Shown here: positions 54,263 to 64,000 of the stretch, piece by piece
How positions within the stretch are numbered: position 1 is the first letter of the stretch
Layout: the number at the start of each line of letters is the position of its first letter
Assembly (NCBI RefSeq): GCF_900327775.1
Contig: NZ_OUMZ01000007.1
Location: 1,847,606 to 1,911,605 of the forward strand
Length of the DNA: 64,000 nt
Direction: 5' to 3'
Source of the DNA: Roseovarius sp. EL26
GTDB taxonomy: Bacteria; Pseudomonadota; Alphaproteobacteria; Rhodobacterales; Rhodobacteraceae
The notes under the pieces: model-generated
What the model was told of the DNA's origin: nothing
Databases searched by the model: none
Seen by the model: only the letters and a program-made list of their open reading frames with translations
Program-made: the position numbers and the translations under genes

Positions 54263-54841
54263 ATGATCAAAATGCTTTCACGTTCTTTGTGCCTGATCCT
54301 ATTGGCACTGACCACCCCAGCCGCGCAGGCCGCCCCGCACATCTATCTGTTGGATAGCGCACAATCCAAAGTCGGCTTCAGCTATGAATTCAGCGGCGCC
54401 GAGAAACAGGGGCAGATGCCGGTCAAATCAACCGATATGCGCATCGATCTGCGCAATATCTCTGCTAGTCAGGTATCTGTAACGCTGAACGCGCATGACG
54501 CAAAAGCAGGCTTTGTCTTTGCTACCGAAGCGATGAAAGGGCCACAGGTCCTGCACACCAAGCAATTTCCAGAGATCACTTTCACTTCGACCAAGATCAC
54601 CGGAACTCTGGCCAAGGCAAAGATGGCCGGGAAACTCACCATCCGCGGCGTCACTCAGGATGTCACACTTGATGCCGGGCTATATCGTCAAAGTGGCACC
54701 AAAGTTCACAACCAAGATAATCTGATTGTCCTCCTCACCGGCACTGTGAACCGGCATGATTTCGGCGCAAGCGGCTTTCCCTCTTATGTTGGGGACTTGA
54801 TTACACTGCGAATTTTGGCACAGATCGATAAAGAAAGCTAA
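54263..54841 (+). CDS. YceI family periplasmic protein
   Basis: A 192-residue exported protein with a signal peptide (about 1-22, ending AQA) and a YceI lipocalin-like domain: YLLDSAQSKVGFSYEF, PVKSTDMRIDLRNISAS and ITGTLAKAKMAGKLTIRGVT. The YceI fold binds polyisoprenoid lipids in the periplasm; in many bacteria the genes are linked to base or stress tolerance. The gene stands alone, 65 nt before an MFS gene on the same strand. Confidence 0.9.
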   Translation: MIKMLSRSLCLILLALTTPAAQAAPHIYLLDSAQSKVGFSYEFSGAEKQGQMPVKSTDMRIDLRNISASQVSVTLNAHDAKAGFVFATEAMKGPQVLHTKQFPEITFTSTKITGTLAKAKMAGKLTIRGVTQDVTLDAGLYRQSGTKVHNQDNLIVLLTGTVNRHDFGASGFPSYVGDLITLRILAQIDKES

Positions 54842-54906
54842 AAACGACCTGCCTTTGTCGAATAAACACTGGCCATTACATCCCGACCTGCGATCCTTAA
54901 CTCATT

Positions 54907-56151
54907 ATGCGCACGCTGATCTCCTTTGCCGCCCTCTTCCTGTCCATCGCCCTGATGCAATTGTCTTCGGGCGGCGTTGGCCCACTGGATGCGCTTTCTG
55001 GCATTGCCCTGAATTTTACAAACGCACAAATTGGTTTGCTGGGTTCCGCACACTTTTTGGGCTTTTTCATCGGCTGTTGGTGGGCACCGCGCCTGATGGG
55101 GGCCATTGGCCACTCACGCTCCTTTGCGGCCTTCAATGCGCTTGGGGCGCTTGGCCTGCTCATGCACATGCTGATTATCGATGCCTATGCCTGGGCCATA
55201 ATGCGAATGGCCAGCGGGCTGTGTGTGGCTGGATGCTATACGGTGGTTGAATCCTGGCTCAACGCCAAAGTCACCAACGACAACCGCGGCCGCACTTTGG
55301 GGATGTTCCGCATCGTCGACATGGGCGCATCCCTGATGGCGCAAATGCTGATCTCGGTTCTCGCGCCAGCACATTATGTTTCCTACAACATTCTCACCCT
55401 GTTTTGTTGCGCTGCAATCCTGCCCCTGATCCTGACCCGCGCCAGCCCGCCTTCGGTGCCCAAGGCCCCCCGCCTGCGTCCCATGCTGGCATGGCAATGC
55501 TCTCCACTCGCCGCCGCGGGTGTGGTTGTCGCCGCCCTGTCAAGCGCCACCTTCCGCATGGTTGGCCCGCTTTACGGCCAACAGGTGGGACTGGAAGTCG
55601 GCCAGATCGCCTATTTCCTCGCTGTTTTCGTCTTGGGCGGTGCGCTCGCGCAATACCCTGTTGGCTGGCTGGCCGATAAATTTGATCGCCGCAAAGTGTT
55701 GATCGGCCTGTCCATTGCTGCAATCATCAGCTGCATCCTGACCGCTCTGTCGCATGACCTCAGCACCACAGGCGTACTTCTGACCGCATTCTTCTTCGGC
55801 CTCACATCTTTCCCGATTTATTCAGTCTCAGCCGCCCACGCCAACGACTTCGCCGACAGCAGTCAACGGGTGGAGCTATCCGCCGCCTTAATGTTTTACT
55901 ACGCCGTCGGTGCCATCGCCTCACCTCTACTGGCCTCCAACCTGATCGAGGCGTTCGGCCCTCCCGCCATGTTTGCCATGATCGCAGTGGGCCACGGCCT
56001 GTTGATCATCTTTGGCCTCAGCCGGATGCGCGCCCGCCCTACACGCGGGGATCGCACCCGCTATGTCTGGTCGCCGCGCACCAGCTTTACCATCGGTCGC
56101 CTGACAAGCTCCACGCGCGATGAGCCTCCGGAAGAACACGACAAGAAATGA
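54907..56151 (+). CDS. MFS family transporter
   Basis: A 414-residue carrier with twelve hydrophobic segments, a central cytoplasmic loop (about 180-200) and the MFS GxLaDrxDRR-type motif in the second half (GWLADKFDRRKVLIG, about 255-270). The N-terminal half has WWAPRLMGAIGHSRSF in the equivalent loop. YcaD-like sequences share this pattern. The substrate is unknown. Its stop overlaps the next EamA gene (ATGA), which suggests a two-transporter operon. Confidence 0.88.
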   Translation: MRTLISFAALFLSIALMQLSSGGVGPLDALSGIALNFTNAQIGLLGSAHFLGFFIGCWWAPRLMGAIGHSRSFAAFNALGALGLLMHMLIIDAYAWAIMRMASGLCVAGCYTVVESWLNAKVTNDNRGRTLGMFRIVDMGASLMAQMLISVLAPAHYVSYNILTLFCCAAILPLILTRASPPSVPKAPRLRPMLAWQCSPLAAAGVVVAALSSATFRMVGPLYGQQVGLEVGQIAYFLAVFVLGGALAQYPVGWLADKFDRRKVLIGLSIAAIISCILTALSHDLSTTGVLLTAFFFGLTSFPIYSVSAAHANDFADSSQRVELSAALMFYYAVGAIASPLLASNLIEAFGPPAMFAMIAVGHGLLIIFGLSRMRARPTRGDRTRYVWSPRTSFTIGRLTSSTRDEPPEEHDKK

Positions 56152-57026
56152 CCAAGAGCCAAGCCACAGCCATTATCCTGTTGGGCGCTACGTTCATGAG
56201 CTTTGTAGGGCTGACAATGCGCCTGATCGACAGCGCCGATGGCTTTCAAATCCTCACCTATCGCTCCGTCGCACTTGCAGGCATGATCGCAACAATGGCG
56301 TGCCTCAAGCGCAAGACATCACCTTTCAAGTTCCTACACAGCCTTGATCGCAATGATATTACCATGGGCCTCGCCCTCTCGGTGGCCTTCACCACTTACG
56401 TCTTTGCGATGCTTAACACATCCGTGGCTTCAGCCCTCTTCATCCTGTCCATCTCCCCACTATACGCGGCATTGATGGCTTGGGCCTGGCTAGGCGAACG
56501 CCCAACCAAGATCACCCTCGTTGCCATGGGCTTGGCGATCATCGGTGTTGGCCTCATGGTACAGGATGGCGCGACCCAAGGCCGTTCGCTCGGCAATTTC
56601 TATGCCTTTATCTCTGCCGCTGCCTTTGCCCTGATGCTGACACTGGCCCGTCGTTCGCGCAAAACTGATGTGCTGGGCGGCACCTTCATGGGCGGTGTTT
56701 TCTGTATCGGTATCGGCATCATTTGCGCGCTGCTGCTCGGCACCGGCCTAGGCGTCTCTCAATACGATCTCTGGCTCAGCCTGTTCATGGGCGGTTTTAC
56801 CATTGGCATCGGCGTCGGCTTTGTCACTTGGGGCACACCCTATGTGCCCGCCGCCGAGGTCAGCCTGCTGGTTCTGCTCGAAAGCGTCCTTGGCCCGATC
56901 TGGGTCTGGCTTTTTGTCAGTGAAGCAATGTCATCACCCGAGGTCATCGGCGGGATCATCGTCCTGACTGCCATCGCCGGTCAGGCGATTTTTGGCAGAC
57001 GTACAGCACAGGCTAAAGCAGCCTAA
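56148..57026 (+). CDS. EamA/DMT family transporter
   Basis: A 292-residue transporter with ten membrane segments in two EamA halves. Landmarks are the N-terminal [40 protein letters not shown] (about 100-119) and [19 protein letters not shown] (about 240-258). Its ATG overlaps the MFS stop. The gene ends 94 bp before metG, with the metG promoter presumably in that gap. Substrate unknown. Confidence 0.9.
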   Translation: MTKSQATAIILLGATFMSFVGLTMRLIDSADGFQILTYRSVALAGMIATMACLKRKTSPFKFLHSLDRNDITMGLALSVAFTTYVFAMLNTSVASALFILSISPLYAALMAWAWLGERPTKITLVAMGLAIIGVGLMVQDGATQGRSLGNFYAFISAAAFALMLTLARRSRKTDVLGGTFMGGVFCIGIGIICALLLGTGLGVSQYDLWLSLFMGGFTIGIGVGFVTWGTPYVPAAEVSLLVLLESVLGPIWVWLFVSEAMSSPEVIGGIIVLTAIAGQAIFGRRTAQAKAA

Positions 57027-57120
57027 AACCTCAATCCCAATATTCCTTACTCCTACCCTCTGGCCCTGCAGTCCACAGCGCGTTAAAGGGGTCGTGAAAC
57101 AGATTCAAAGGCATCATCCC

Positions 57121-58833
57121 ATGGCTCGGCATCTCATCACCTCCGCCATTCCCTACATCAACGGGATCAAACATCTGGGCAACCTTGTTGGCAGTCAGTT
57201 GCCAGCGGACCTTTATGCTCGGTATCTGCGCGGGCGTGGGCACGAGGTGATGTTTCTGTGTGCCACGGACGAACACGGCACACCCGCCGAATTGGCTGCT
57301 GCTAAGGCCGACAAGCCCGTCGCCGAATACTGCGCCGAAATGTGGGAAGTGCAGAACAAGATCGCCAACGGTTTCCGCCTCAGCTTTGACCACTTTGGGC
57401 GCTCCTCGTCTGAGCAAAACCGCAAGCTGACCCAGCATTTCGCGGCACGTTTGGAAGACGCAGGCCTCATTCGTGAAGTGAATGAGACCCAGATGTACAG
57501 CCACGCCGATGGCCGCTTCCTCCCTGACCGCTACATCGAGGGCACCTGCCCGAACTGCGGGTTTGAGAGCGCGCGCGGCGACCAGTGCGATAACTGTACC
57601 AAACAGCTCGACCCAGTTGATCTGATCAACCCACGCTCCACCGTGTCAGGTTCCACCGATCTGGAAATGCGCGACACCAAGCACCTCTATCTGTGTCAAT
57701 CCAAGATGAAAGATCAGCTTGAGGCATGGATCGACAGCAAAACCGATTGGCCCATTCTGACCACCTCCATCGCCAAGAAATGGCTGAACGATGGTGACGG
57801 TCTACAAGACCGTGGCATCACCCGTGATCTGGACTGGGGTGTGCCCGTCAAAAAAGGTGACCAAGACTGGCCCGGTATGGAAGGCAAAGTCTTTTACGTC
57901 TGGTTCGATGCCCCCATCGAATACATCGCCTGCGCGCAGGAATGGGAAGACGCCGGCAAAGGCACTGATTGGGCCCGCTGGTGGCGCACCGACAAGGGTG
58001 CGGATGACGTGACCTACACCCAGTTCATGGGCAAGGATAACGTGCCCTTCCATACGCTCAGCTTTCCCTGCACCATTCTAGGCTCAGGCGAGCCTTGGAA
58101 ATTGGTCGATTACATCAAATCCTTCAACTACCTGAACTATGACGGTGGGCAGTTCTCCACCTCGCGCGGGCGCGGCGTATTCATGGATCAGGCGCTTGAA
58201 ATCCTGCCGTCTGATTATTGGCGCTGGTGGCTGCTGTCGCATGCGCCGGAAAGCTCAGACAGCGAATTCACCTGGGAGAATTTCCAGGCCAGCGTGAACA
58301 AAGATCTGGCCGACGTGTTGGGCAACTTTGTCAGCCGCGTCACCAAGTTCTGCCGCTCCAAGTTTGGCGAGGAAGTTCCCGCCGGTGGCGCATTTGGCAC
58401 ACGCGAAGAGGCATTGATCACGGACCTGTCCGAAAAAATCCGCGCTTATGAATCCCACATGGAAGCCATGGAAGTCCGCAAGTCTGCGGGTGCCCTACGT
58501 GCCATCTGGGTTGCCGGCAATGAATACCTGCAAGAAGCCGCGCCGTGGTCCACTTTCAAAACAGACCCAGACGCCGCCGCTGCACAAATCCGTCTGGCCC
58601 TGAACCTCATCCGGCTGTACGCGGTGCTGTCCGCGCCATTTATTCCCGACGCCAGTGCCGCGATGCTGAAATCAATGAAAACTGACGATGATGCTTGGCC
58701 AGATGATGCGGCCGCAGCCCTGAACACTTTGACAGCAGGCCACGCGTTTGAGGTGCCAGAGGTTTTGTTTGCTAAAATCACTGATGATCAGCGGGAGGAG
58801 TGGCAGAGCAAGTTCTCTGGCACGCGTGACTAA
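57121..58833 (+). CDS. metG: Methionyl-tRNA synthetase
   Basis: A 570-residue class I synthetase from [21 protein letters not shown]. The HIGH-like motif is [10 protein letters not shown] (about 11-20), the zinc-binding knuckle is [17 protein letters not shown] (about 143-159) and the KMSKS loop reads FSTSRG (about 343-348), a variant lacking the second lysine. No C-terminal tRNA-binding EMAP domain is seen. An earlier in-frame ATG at 56992 would overlap the upstream transporter and is rejected. It converges with ribD. Confidence 0.96.
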   Translation: MARHLITSAIPYINGIKHLGNLVGSQLPADLYARYLRGRGHEVMFLCATDEHGTPAELAAAKADKPVAEYCAEMWEVQNKIANGFRLSFDHFGRSSSEQNRKLTQHFAARLEDAGLIREVNETQMYSHADGRFLPDRYIEGTCPNCGFESARGDQCDNCTKQLDPVDLINPRSTVSGSTDLEMRDTKHLYLCQSKMKDQLEAWIDSKTDWPILTTSIAKKWLNDGDGLQDRGITRDLDWGVPVKKGDQDWPGMEGKVFYVWFDAPIEYIACAQEWEDAGKGTDWARWWRTDKGADDVTYTQFMGKDNVPFHTLSFPCTILGSGEPWKLVDYIKSFNYLNYDGGQFSTSRGRGVFMDQALEILPSDYWRWWLLSHAPESSDSEFTWENFQASVNKDLADVLGNFVSRVTKFCRSKFGEEVPAGGAFGTREEALITDLSEKIRAYESHMEAMEVRKSAGALRAIWVAGNEYLQEAAPWSTFKTDPDAAAAQIRLALNLIRLYAVLSAPFIPDASAAMLKSMKTDDDAWPDDAAAALNTLTAGHAFEVPEVLFAKITDDQREEWQSKFSGTRD

Positions 58834-58846
58834 GCACGAATAGCGT

Positions 58847-58865
58847 GGCGGGTATTAGACCCGCC
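58847..58865. other. Hairpin between convergent metG and ribD
   Basis: GGCGGGT (58847-58853) and ACCCGCC (58859-58865) form a 7 bp stem with a 5 nt loop, overlapping the ribD stop and first codons from its end. No T-run on either strand, so termination strength is doubtful. Confidence 0.45.
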
Positions 58866-59949
58866 GCCACCGGTGCAATATGTCGGCACCAACCGCGCGG
58901 ATCTCAATCAGGGCAAGCCGATTAGCCCCTTCCAGCGTTGACAGACCAAGCGCGCCAATGGCGGGCAGGCCTTCGGCCCCAATCGCTATCCCTGCGGTGA
59001 AGCCGACCAATTCATCGACCAGATCCTCAGACAGCAGTGACGCAGCAATCGCGCCACCACCTTCGCAAAACACCCGCGTCAGCCCTTGTTCAGCCAGCAT
59101 GGTCAAAACTGACCCCATATCCAGTTGCGCACCGTGTATGGCACAGGGCAACAATTTGGCCCCGATCCCTTCCCATGCCTCAACCAGTGCAATATCGGCA
59201 TCGGCACCATGACACAGCCAAAGTGGCACCTCATGAGCAGTACGAGCCAGTTGCGACATCAACGGCAGATCCAACCGGCGCGAAATCACCACCCGAACCG
59301 GTTGTTGGGTCACCCCCATGTCGCGTACCGTCAGTGACGGATCATCTGCCCGTACTGTGCCACCACCCACCATCACCGCATCATGACCCGCGCGCATGGC
59401 ATGCACCGTGCGCCGTGCCTCAGGCCCGGTGATCCACTGGCTATGCCCAGTTGCGGTTGCAATCCGCCCGTCGAAAGACGTGGCAAGCTTCAGTGTCACC
59501 CAAGGCCGCCCCGTCTCTGCCCGACGCAAAAACCCCGCAAGGTCATCGCTCGCCACATCCGAAAGCAATCCAGTTTCCACCACAATCCCAGCCGCGCGCA
59601 GCATGGCAAAACCCTGCCCCGCGACACGCGGGTCTGTGTCTTCGACGGCCACGACAACTCGTGCAATTCCCGCAGCAATCAACCCTTCAGCACAGGGGGG
59701 CGTTTGCCCATGATGCGCACAGGGCTCCAACGTGACATAAGCCGTCGCACCGTGCGCAGCATCGCCCGCCTGATCCAACGCGACACGTTCCGCATGCGGT
59801 CGGCCACCGGGCTGGGTCCAACCGCGCCCAACAATCCGCCCATCGCGCACAAGAACGCAGCCAACTGCCGGATTGGGCCAGCAATTGCCTTGTCCGCGCC
59901 GCCCCAATGACAGGGCAAGCGCCATATAACGTTGATCGTTCTGAGTCAC
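58855..59949 (-). CDS. ribD: Bifunctional riboflavin deaminase/reductase
   Basis: RibD deaminates the pyrimidine and reduces the ribosyl group in riboflavin synthesis. The 364 residues comprise the deaminase domain (about 1-145, with zinc ligands in [12 protein letters not shown] and [12 protein letters not shown]) and the reductase domain (about 147-364, with [20 protein letters not shown] and the [12 protein letters not shown] turn). It overlaps the nrdR stop by 4 nt, the conserved nrdR-ribD arrangement. No other rib genes are seen in the window. Confidence 0.96.
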   Translation of the reverse strand: MTQNDQRYMALALSLGRRGQGNCWPNPAVGCVLVRDGRIVGRGWTQPGGRPHAERVALDQAGDAAHGATAYVTLEPCAHHGQTPPCAEGLIAAGIARVVVAVEDTDPRVAGQGFAMLRAAGIVVETGLLSDVASDDLAGFLRRAETGRPWVTLKLATSFDGRIATATGHSQWITGPEARRTVHAMRAGHDAVMVGGGTVRADDPSLTVRDMGVTQQPVRVVISRRLDLPLMSQLARTAHEVPLWLCHGADADIALVEAWEGIGAKLLPCAIHGAQLDMGSVLTMLAEQGLTRVFCEGGGAIAASLLSEDLVDELVGFTAGIAIGAEGLPAIGALGLSTLEGANRLALIEIRAVGADILHRWRRV

Positions 59950-60425
59950 TCTTCTTCGGAATTGTCTGTGACAGAGTCTGGCCGCAACTCGCTGACGAAC
60001 TTGTCAAAGTCATCCGCCGCCTGAAAGTTTTTGTAAACACTGGCAAAGCGCACATAGGCCACGGTATCAATCCGTGCGAGACTTTCCATGACAATCTCAC
60101 CGACGTTTTTCGATTGAATATCGGTCTCGCCAAGGCTTTCCAACCGGCGCACGATACCCGAGATCATTTGATCAATACGCTCTGGTTCGACGGGCCGTTT
60201 TTGCAGGGCGATGCGAATGGAACGTTCCAGCTTGTCACGATCAAAATCTTCGCGGCGTCCGTTGGATTTCACCACAACCAAGTCGCGCAGCTGCACCCGT
60301 TCATAGGTGGTAAACCGCCCACCACAGGCCGGGCAAAACCGCCGACGCCGGATCGAAACGTGATCCTCTGCCGGGCGTGAATCTTTCACCTGTGTATCAA
60401 TATTTCCGCAAAACGGGCAGCGCAT
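59946..60425 (-). CDS. nrdR: Transcriptional repressor NrdR
   Basis: NrdR represses ribonucleotide reductase genes when bound to ATP/dATP. From [18 protein letters not shown] the protein is 159 residues, with a zinc ribbon (CPFC at 3-6, CPACGGRF at about 31-38) and an ATP-cone (about 45-140: [20 protein letters not shown]). The start 12 codons downstream of a longer frame is supported by GGGGA about 8 nt before it and the canonical N-terminus. It is followed by ribD (ATGA). Confidence 0.96.
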   Translation of the reverse strand: MRCPFCGNIDTQVKDSRPAEDHVSIRRRRFCPACGGRFTTYERVQLRDLVVVKSNGRREDFDRDKLERSIRIALQKRPVEPERIDQMISGIVRRLESLGETDIQSKNVGEIVMESLARIDTVAYVRFASVYKNFQAADDFDKFVSELRPDSVTDNSEEE

Positions 60426-60561
60426 GAGCCAGTCCCCTTTTCTAATCTGCCTGCATCCCAATGGGGCTTAAGCCCACTTATCCACAGCCACTATAGGGGA
60501 GCCGCAAGGTTTTGGGTAGAGGGGAATTTAACCCCCTACATCCTGACGGAAATTGGGAAAA

Positions 60562-62112
60562 TTACCCCGGTAAATGCCAGTGCCGTCCCCGTTTAGTCTC
60601 AACATATTCAGGCCAGGCAAACTCCAGCGGGGCCTCGTAATCACACAAGGGTGCGATCCAATTGTCGCCACCAACGCCACCTCCGGTCCGTTGCTCGAAC
60701 TCATCCCAAGCGGCCTGCCGAACACCTTCATCTGTCAGCACCCGCAGGGCCGATCGCGCCAAGACCCGCGCCGCTGTCGATACCATCGGGTCAATCAACT
60801 GCGGTATCCCGCCCAGCGCATTCATCGCCCAGGCCGGGTATGGTCCACCCCTTAACGCAGGCCGCGCAATATAAAACCGCGCCGTCGGCGCATGCCAACT
60901 CATGTCAGTGTAATCGTCCGAAGTGGAATTCAATTGCTCTGGTGGCAAAGATTGCCGCAATTCGCGCTCTGCCTCTTGAGGGGAAATCATCTGCGTACAG
61001 GCGTCAATCAACGGGTTTTCCGCCCCGCCTTTGCCGCAAGCCTCCTGCACTTGCCGCGCCAGATCCAATGCCGCCGCATCCCATGTTGGCGCGCCAACCG
61101 CCTGCAGGTTTTCCCACACAACCGAGGCCATCGCGTGATTGGTCAAACCTGGTCGCGATTTGCAAACCCAGTGCTTTTCAACGCGACAGCCAGTCATGCT
61201 CGCGACAGAGTTAGCAACCCGGTCCAGCTCTCCACTGATCCGCTCTGCCATCGCCAGATCCGGCACCCGGATCATATATTGAATATCGGCTTGCACTGCG
61301 GGCAGGTTATCTGCCGTCGCCTGCCCCATGCCTAAAATCGCCTCGGACACAGACCAGCCGCCGCGATGCGGCAGCATGCTATCGCGCAAATTCCTCGCGG
61401 TTTGATACATCAGCATCAGCGCGTCATTTGCCCCCGGCGCGCGCACGTCCGAGTGGCTTTGTGGGATCGGCGCACCATCCTGTGCACCCCATGTTTCCGG
61501 CATCTCACAGCGGAACCGGTAAATCATCGAATAGGCTGCGCCGCACTGCGTATCCCAGCGCACCGTGTTGCACAGCGGCAGCATATAGAACGGATGAAAC
61601 GACAACATCGCCGCCAGCCCGTCATAATATCCTTTGGCGGCATGGATAGGTTTGGAGCCACGCACCTTCTCCGCGGGCTCACCCGTAAACCGTAACCCGC
61701 CTTTGATGCCATGTTTCTCCATTGCGGCCTTGGTTGCCAGTAACCCACCCAAGGCCCCAATACCCAACCCTGAATGCGGGTCGGTATGCCCGGCGGCCAG
61801 ATACCCCAGCCCCTCACGTGGCGCGCGCTCCGGGCGTGGAGCCTGGCAGTTGCCCGGAACGGCATCGTATTCTGCATACATACCAACCGTAGGCCCATCA
61901 CCATTGGACCATTCCGCGCAAAACGCCGTCGGCATCCCGCCCGAGCCTTCCTCAACGGTAAAGCCCTCGGCGCGCAAACGGCTTACATACCACTCAGCTG
62001 ATCGGTACTCACGCCACGCCGGTTCAGCGTAGTCAAAAATGGTCGCACACCAATCTGACAAATCCTTCTGGTGAGCTGCAACCCATCCATCCGCCGTTTC
62101 AAACATGCTCAA
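60562..62112 (-). CDS. M20 family amidohydrolase (AbgB-like)
   Basis: A 516-residue metallopeptidase-fold protein. Metal-site pieces include GMYAEYDAVPG (about 77-87), AAGHTDPHSGLGIGALGG (about 107-124), FTGEPAEKVRGSKP (about 142-155) and the C-terminal TSDDYTDMSWHAPTARFYI. The pattern resembles the AbgB subunit of p-aminobenzoyl-glutamate hydrolase and related amidohydrolases; no abgA-like partner is adjacent. Substrate is unknown. It overlaps the YjbQ-like gene by 4 nt and ends 136 bp before the nrdR gene. Confidence 0.87.
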   Translation of the reverse strand: MSMFETADGWVAAHQKDLSDWCATIFDYAEPAWREYRSAEWYVSRLRAEGFTVEEGSGGMPTAFCAEWSNGDGPTVGMYAEYDAVPGNCQAPRPERAPREGLGYLAAGHTDPHSGLGIGALGGLLATKAAMEKHGIKGGLRFTGEPAEKVRGSKPIHAAKGYYDGLAAMLSFHPFYMLPLCNTVRWDTQCGAAYSMIYRFRCEMPETWGAQDGAPIPQSHSDVRAPGANDALMLMYQTARNLRDSMLPHRGGWSVSEAILGMGQATADNLPAVQADIQYMIRVPDLAMAERISGELDRVANSVASMTGCRVEKHWVCKSRPGLTNHAMASVVWENLQAVGAPTWDAAALDLARQVQEACGKGGAENPLIDACTQMISPQEAERELRQSLPPEQLNSTSDDYTDMSWHAPTARFYIARPALRGGPYPAWAMNALGGIPQLIDPMVSTAARVLARSALRVLTDEGVRQAAWDEFEQRTGGGVGGDNWIAPLCDYEAPLEFAWPEYVETKRGRHWHLPG

Positions 62113-62534
62113 CTCCCTGCCAAATGCGCGACGACCTCTCGCAAATGCGAGGCGTCGCGATGCTCAAACACATAAATGCCTTGCCATGTCCCCAACACCA
62201 TCTGCCCGTCACTCACCGGGATCTGCAGGCTTTCAGGCAGCATTGACGCCTTGATATGCGCTGGCATGTCATCGGGCCCCTCGTAGGTATGCGTCAGATA
62301 AGACATCGATGGATCAGTGGTGGGTGGGACAAGTCGGCCAAAATAGTTGCGCAGATCGGTCTTCACCTCCGGATCCGCATTTTCCTGTATCAACAGGCTG
62401 GCAGAGGTATGCCTGATAAACAGTGTCAGCAGCCCTTCAGCCACTGGCTCGGTATTAAGCCATTGCCGCACACGTTCAGTGAACTCATATAGCCCCTGAC
62501 CACGCGTCTCAATTTTCAGAACTGTCATTGGCAT
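62109..62534 (-). CDS. YjbQ family protein (UPF0047)
   Basis: A 141-residue single-domain protein with the family signatures LTLFIRHTSASLLIQENADP (about 34-53) and LGTWQGIYVFEHRD (about 112-125). Homologues are called secondary thiamine-phosphate synthase, but the physiological role of the family is unsettled. The start is ATG at 62534 or 62528; a longer reading needs TTG. It overlaps the M20 gene end and begins just inside the upstream SRPBCC gene's stop region. Confidence 0.88.
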   Translation of the reverse strand: MPMTVLKIETRGQGLYEFTERVRQWLNTEPVAEGLLTLFIRHTSASLLIQENADPEVKTDLRNYFGRLVPPTTDPSMSYLTHTYEGPDDMPAHIKASMLPESLQIPVSDGQMVLGTWQGIYVFEHRDASHLREVVAHLAGS

Positions 62535-62541
62535 GCGTTGC

Positions 62542-63075
62542 TTATCCGCCTTCAACCAATGCTTTCAGGTTCTGCAAGCCTCGCTCGTAATCGGCACCAA
62601 CCCAATCATCCATCTTCAACCCCATCCAACGGCCAATCGGTCCTGCACCCATATCGGCAACCATGCCCCATGTCGCGGTGGTTTGACCGTCAACCTCATC
62701 AAACGTCCAACCGGCTTTCGCAGTTCCCATGTCGCCAAAATCCAACGCCACAGAGACGGCTTCATTCTCAACCGCCTCGACAATCTCCATATATCCGCTG
62801 CCAACATTGCGGTTCTCTGACGCCCATTCCATCACCGCTCCAACACCAGCCTCAACCTCATTAAAGGTAAGCTTAGTTTCAGGATCCTGCCCCAACCACG
62901 GCGACCAAGCTGTTGTCGCCTTCAGATTGCTGACATGCGGATAAATCTCTGACGCAGGCGCATCGATCACAATACTGCGCTCGACCGCGACTTCACGTGG
63001 CAAAAGCATTCCGACAATCGCCAGCACCACAACCAGCGCCAGCCCTCCAACAAGTAGCTTTTTCAAAATGCGCAT
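62542..63075 (-). CDS. SRPBCC family protein (polyketide cyclase-like), membrane-anchored
   Basis: A 177-residue protein from [19 protein letters not shown] with an N-terminal membrane helix or signal (about 5-24) and a START/Bet v1-like SRPBCC fold (about 30-177: [37 protein letters not shown]). This group usually lacks known ligands. An in-frame start 22 codons upstream would give an unlikely basic extension. It precedes the YjbQ-like gene on the same strand and diverges from trxB. Confidence 0.86.
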   Translation of the reverse strand: MRILKKLLVGGLALVVVLAIVGMLLPREVAVERSIVIDAPASEIYPHVSNLKATTAWSPWLGQDPETKLTFNEVEAGVGAVMEWASENRNVGSGYMEIVEAVENEAVSVALDFGDMGTAKAGWTFDEVDGQTTATWGMVADMGAGPIGRWMGLKMDDWVGADYERGLQNLKALVEGG

Positions 63076-63255
63076 CTTCGATCTCCTCTGCGTGCAGACA
63101 AGCATATCACACCCATCGGCACAACGCTTCTTGCGCTTCAATTCGCAGCCGTCACAAAACGTTCAATCCAAACCCGCTCAAGAGGGGTTTCAAGCCCGGC
63201 CATCCATGTCTATATCAGGTCAACTTTTACAGATGTCCGTCACAATGAGGCCCCC

Positions 63256-64000
63256 ATGTCCGAGACCCGTCACACCAAAACCCTGATCATCGGCTCCGGT
63301 CCTGCTGGGTACACTGCGGGCGTCTATGCCAGCCGCGCGATGTTGGAACCCATCTTGGTACAGGGGATTGAACCCGGTGGTCAGCTGACCACAACAACCG
63401 AGGTCGAAAACTGGCCCGGCGATACCGAGGTGCAAGGTCCCGATCTGATGGTCCGCATGGAAGCCCACGCTAAGGCGATGGGTTGCGAAATCATCGGTGA
63501 CATCATTACTGAGCTCGATACAGAAAGCCGCCCCTTTGTGGCCAAAGGCGACAGCGGCACAGTCTACACCGCTGATGCGGTCATCCTGTGTACTGGTGCG
63601 CGCGCCAAATGGCTGGGCTTGCCGTCCGAGGAAGCCTTCAAAGGCTTCGGCGTCTCGGCTTGCGCCACCTGTGACGGGTTCTTTTATCGTGGCGACGAAA
63701 TCGTTGTCATCGGCGGCGGTAACACAGCTGTGGAAGAGGCGCTTTTCCTGACCAACTTCGCCAGCAAGGTGACCCTCATCCACCGCCGCGATGAGCTGCG
63801 TTCAGAAAAAATTCTTGAAGATCGCCTGCTCAAACACCCCAAGATCGAGCCGCTCTGGTTCCACGAACTTGAAGAAGTACTGGGTGACGACATGCCCAAA
63901 GGTGTCACCGGCGTGCGCGTACGCAACAACCAAACCAATGAGGTTTCCGAGATCCCCTGTAAGGGCGTTTTCATCGCCATTGGCCACGCCCCCGCCAGCG
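63256..64000 (+). CDS. trxB: Thioredoxin-disulfide reductase (partial, 3' end off window)
   Basis: The frame from ATG 63256 stays open to the window end (248 codons). It begins [20 protein letters not shown] with the FAD-binding GxGPAG, followed by [17 protein letters not shown], the redox CATC in [13 protein letters not shown] (about residues 135-147) and the NADPH-binding [13 protein letters not shown]. These identify low-molecular-weight TrxB, which reduces thioredoxin with NADPH. GAGG lies 5 nt before the ATG. About 70 C-terminal residues are missing. Confidence 0.96.
   Translation, partial: MSETRHTKTLIIGSGPAGYTAGVYASRAMLEPILVQGIEPGGQLTTTTEVENWPGDTEVQGPDLMVRMEAHAKAMGCEIIGDIITELDTESRPFVAKGDSGTVYTADAVILCTGARAKWLGLPSEEAFKGFGVSACATCDGFFYRGDEIVVIGGGNTAVEEALFLTNFASKVTLIHRRDELRSEKILEDRLLKHPKIEPLWFHELEEVLGDDMPKGVTGVRVRNNQTNEVSEIPCKGVFIAIGHAPAS

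Noticed and set aside
56992..57120. Upstream in-frame extension of metG
   Set aside because: It would add 43 residues overlapping the transporter end with no MetRS homology; the ATG at 57121 gives the normal N-terminus.
63168..63191. AAACCC/GGGTTT stem before trxB
   Set aside because: The stem is only 6 bp with no T-run and lies in a promoter region; too weak for a terminator call.
63220..63783. 187-codon minus-strand frame at the window end
   Set aside because: It is antisense to trxB, which has the FAD, CATC and NADPH motifs.

Overview
The window looks like a chromosomal segment of a marine alphaproteobacterium of the Rhodobacteraceae (roseobacter group). The evidence is the family content and gene order: an accB-accC-aat-DUF2155-mlaD-NDUFA12 run with a PAS-LuxR gene before accB, a CbiG-CobJ fusion, a phnW/phnA/phnY cluster, a VPLPA-CTERM protein, a H-NOX/diguanylate cyclase pair and a non-pyrrolysine MttB homologue. 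No rRNA, tRNA, transposase, integrase, phage gene or CRISPR array was seen. Coding density is high and many genes overlap by ATGA, GTGA or TGATG.

Layout. 1-8.4 kb: housekeeping genes (partial ABZJ_00895-like membrane protein, pdxJ, DUF2062, spoT/rsh, rpoZ, folK on the minus strand; NYN protein, ispH, methyltransferase, rnhA, TRIC-type channel on the plus strand). 8.4-13 kb: two small membrane proteins, fmt and two tandem deformylase genes, the second with degraded active-site motifs; then a PatB/MalY aminotransferase, an L,D-transpeptidase and a hypothetical gene. 13.2-20 kb: a minus-strand cobalamin operon read as small His-containing membrane protein, cbiX with a metal-binding tail, cobH, cobL, cobI, cbiG-cobJ, cobM. 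A foldable element precedes it.

20.2-27.5 kb: a 2-aminoethylphosphonate catabolic operon, phnW-phnA-phnY-pbfA-like, ending in a DMT transporter whose start overlaps the lyase stop (GTGA). A divergent LysR gene flanks it and the shared promoter region has a long inverted repeat. 27.5-31.4 kb: VPLPA-CTERM protein, cupin, YdcZ-type DMT protein and the LolCDE lipoprotein exporter parts. 31.6-38.3 kb: PAS-LuxR, accBC, aat, DUF2155, mlaD, NDUFA12, clpX, clpP.

38.4-47.2 kb is rich in signalling: a H-NOX-like protein lacking canonical haem residues coupled to a GGDEF enzyme, a MttB homologue with a DMT transporter and HAD phosphatase, a PleD-like GGDEF protein with a receiver lacking the phospho-acceptor, and an ECF sigma operon with an anti-sigma-like protein, a periplasmic metal-sensor-like protein and an EF-hand protein. 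47.4-57 kb is mixed metabolic and transport genes, including three more EamA transporters, a desaturase, an XRE regulator, DinB, an aldo/keto reductase, YceI and an MFS carrier. 57-64 kb holds metG, ribD, nrdR, an M20 amidohydrolase, yjbQ, a SRPBCC protein and the start of trxB.

The best leads for something undescribed are the DMT transporter translationally coupled to phosphonate catabolism, the H-NOX-like/GGDEF pair without the usual haem ligand, the degenerate second deformylase, and the structured element ahead of the CbiX-led cobalamin operon. All functions are inferred from sequence reading alone; no database search was run.
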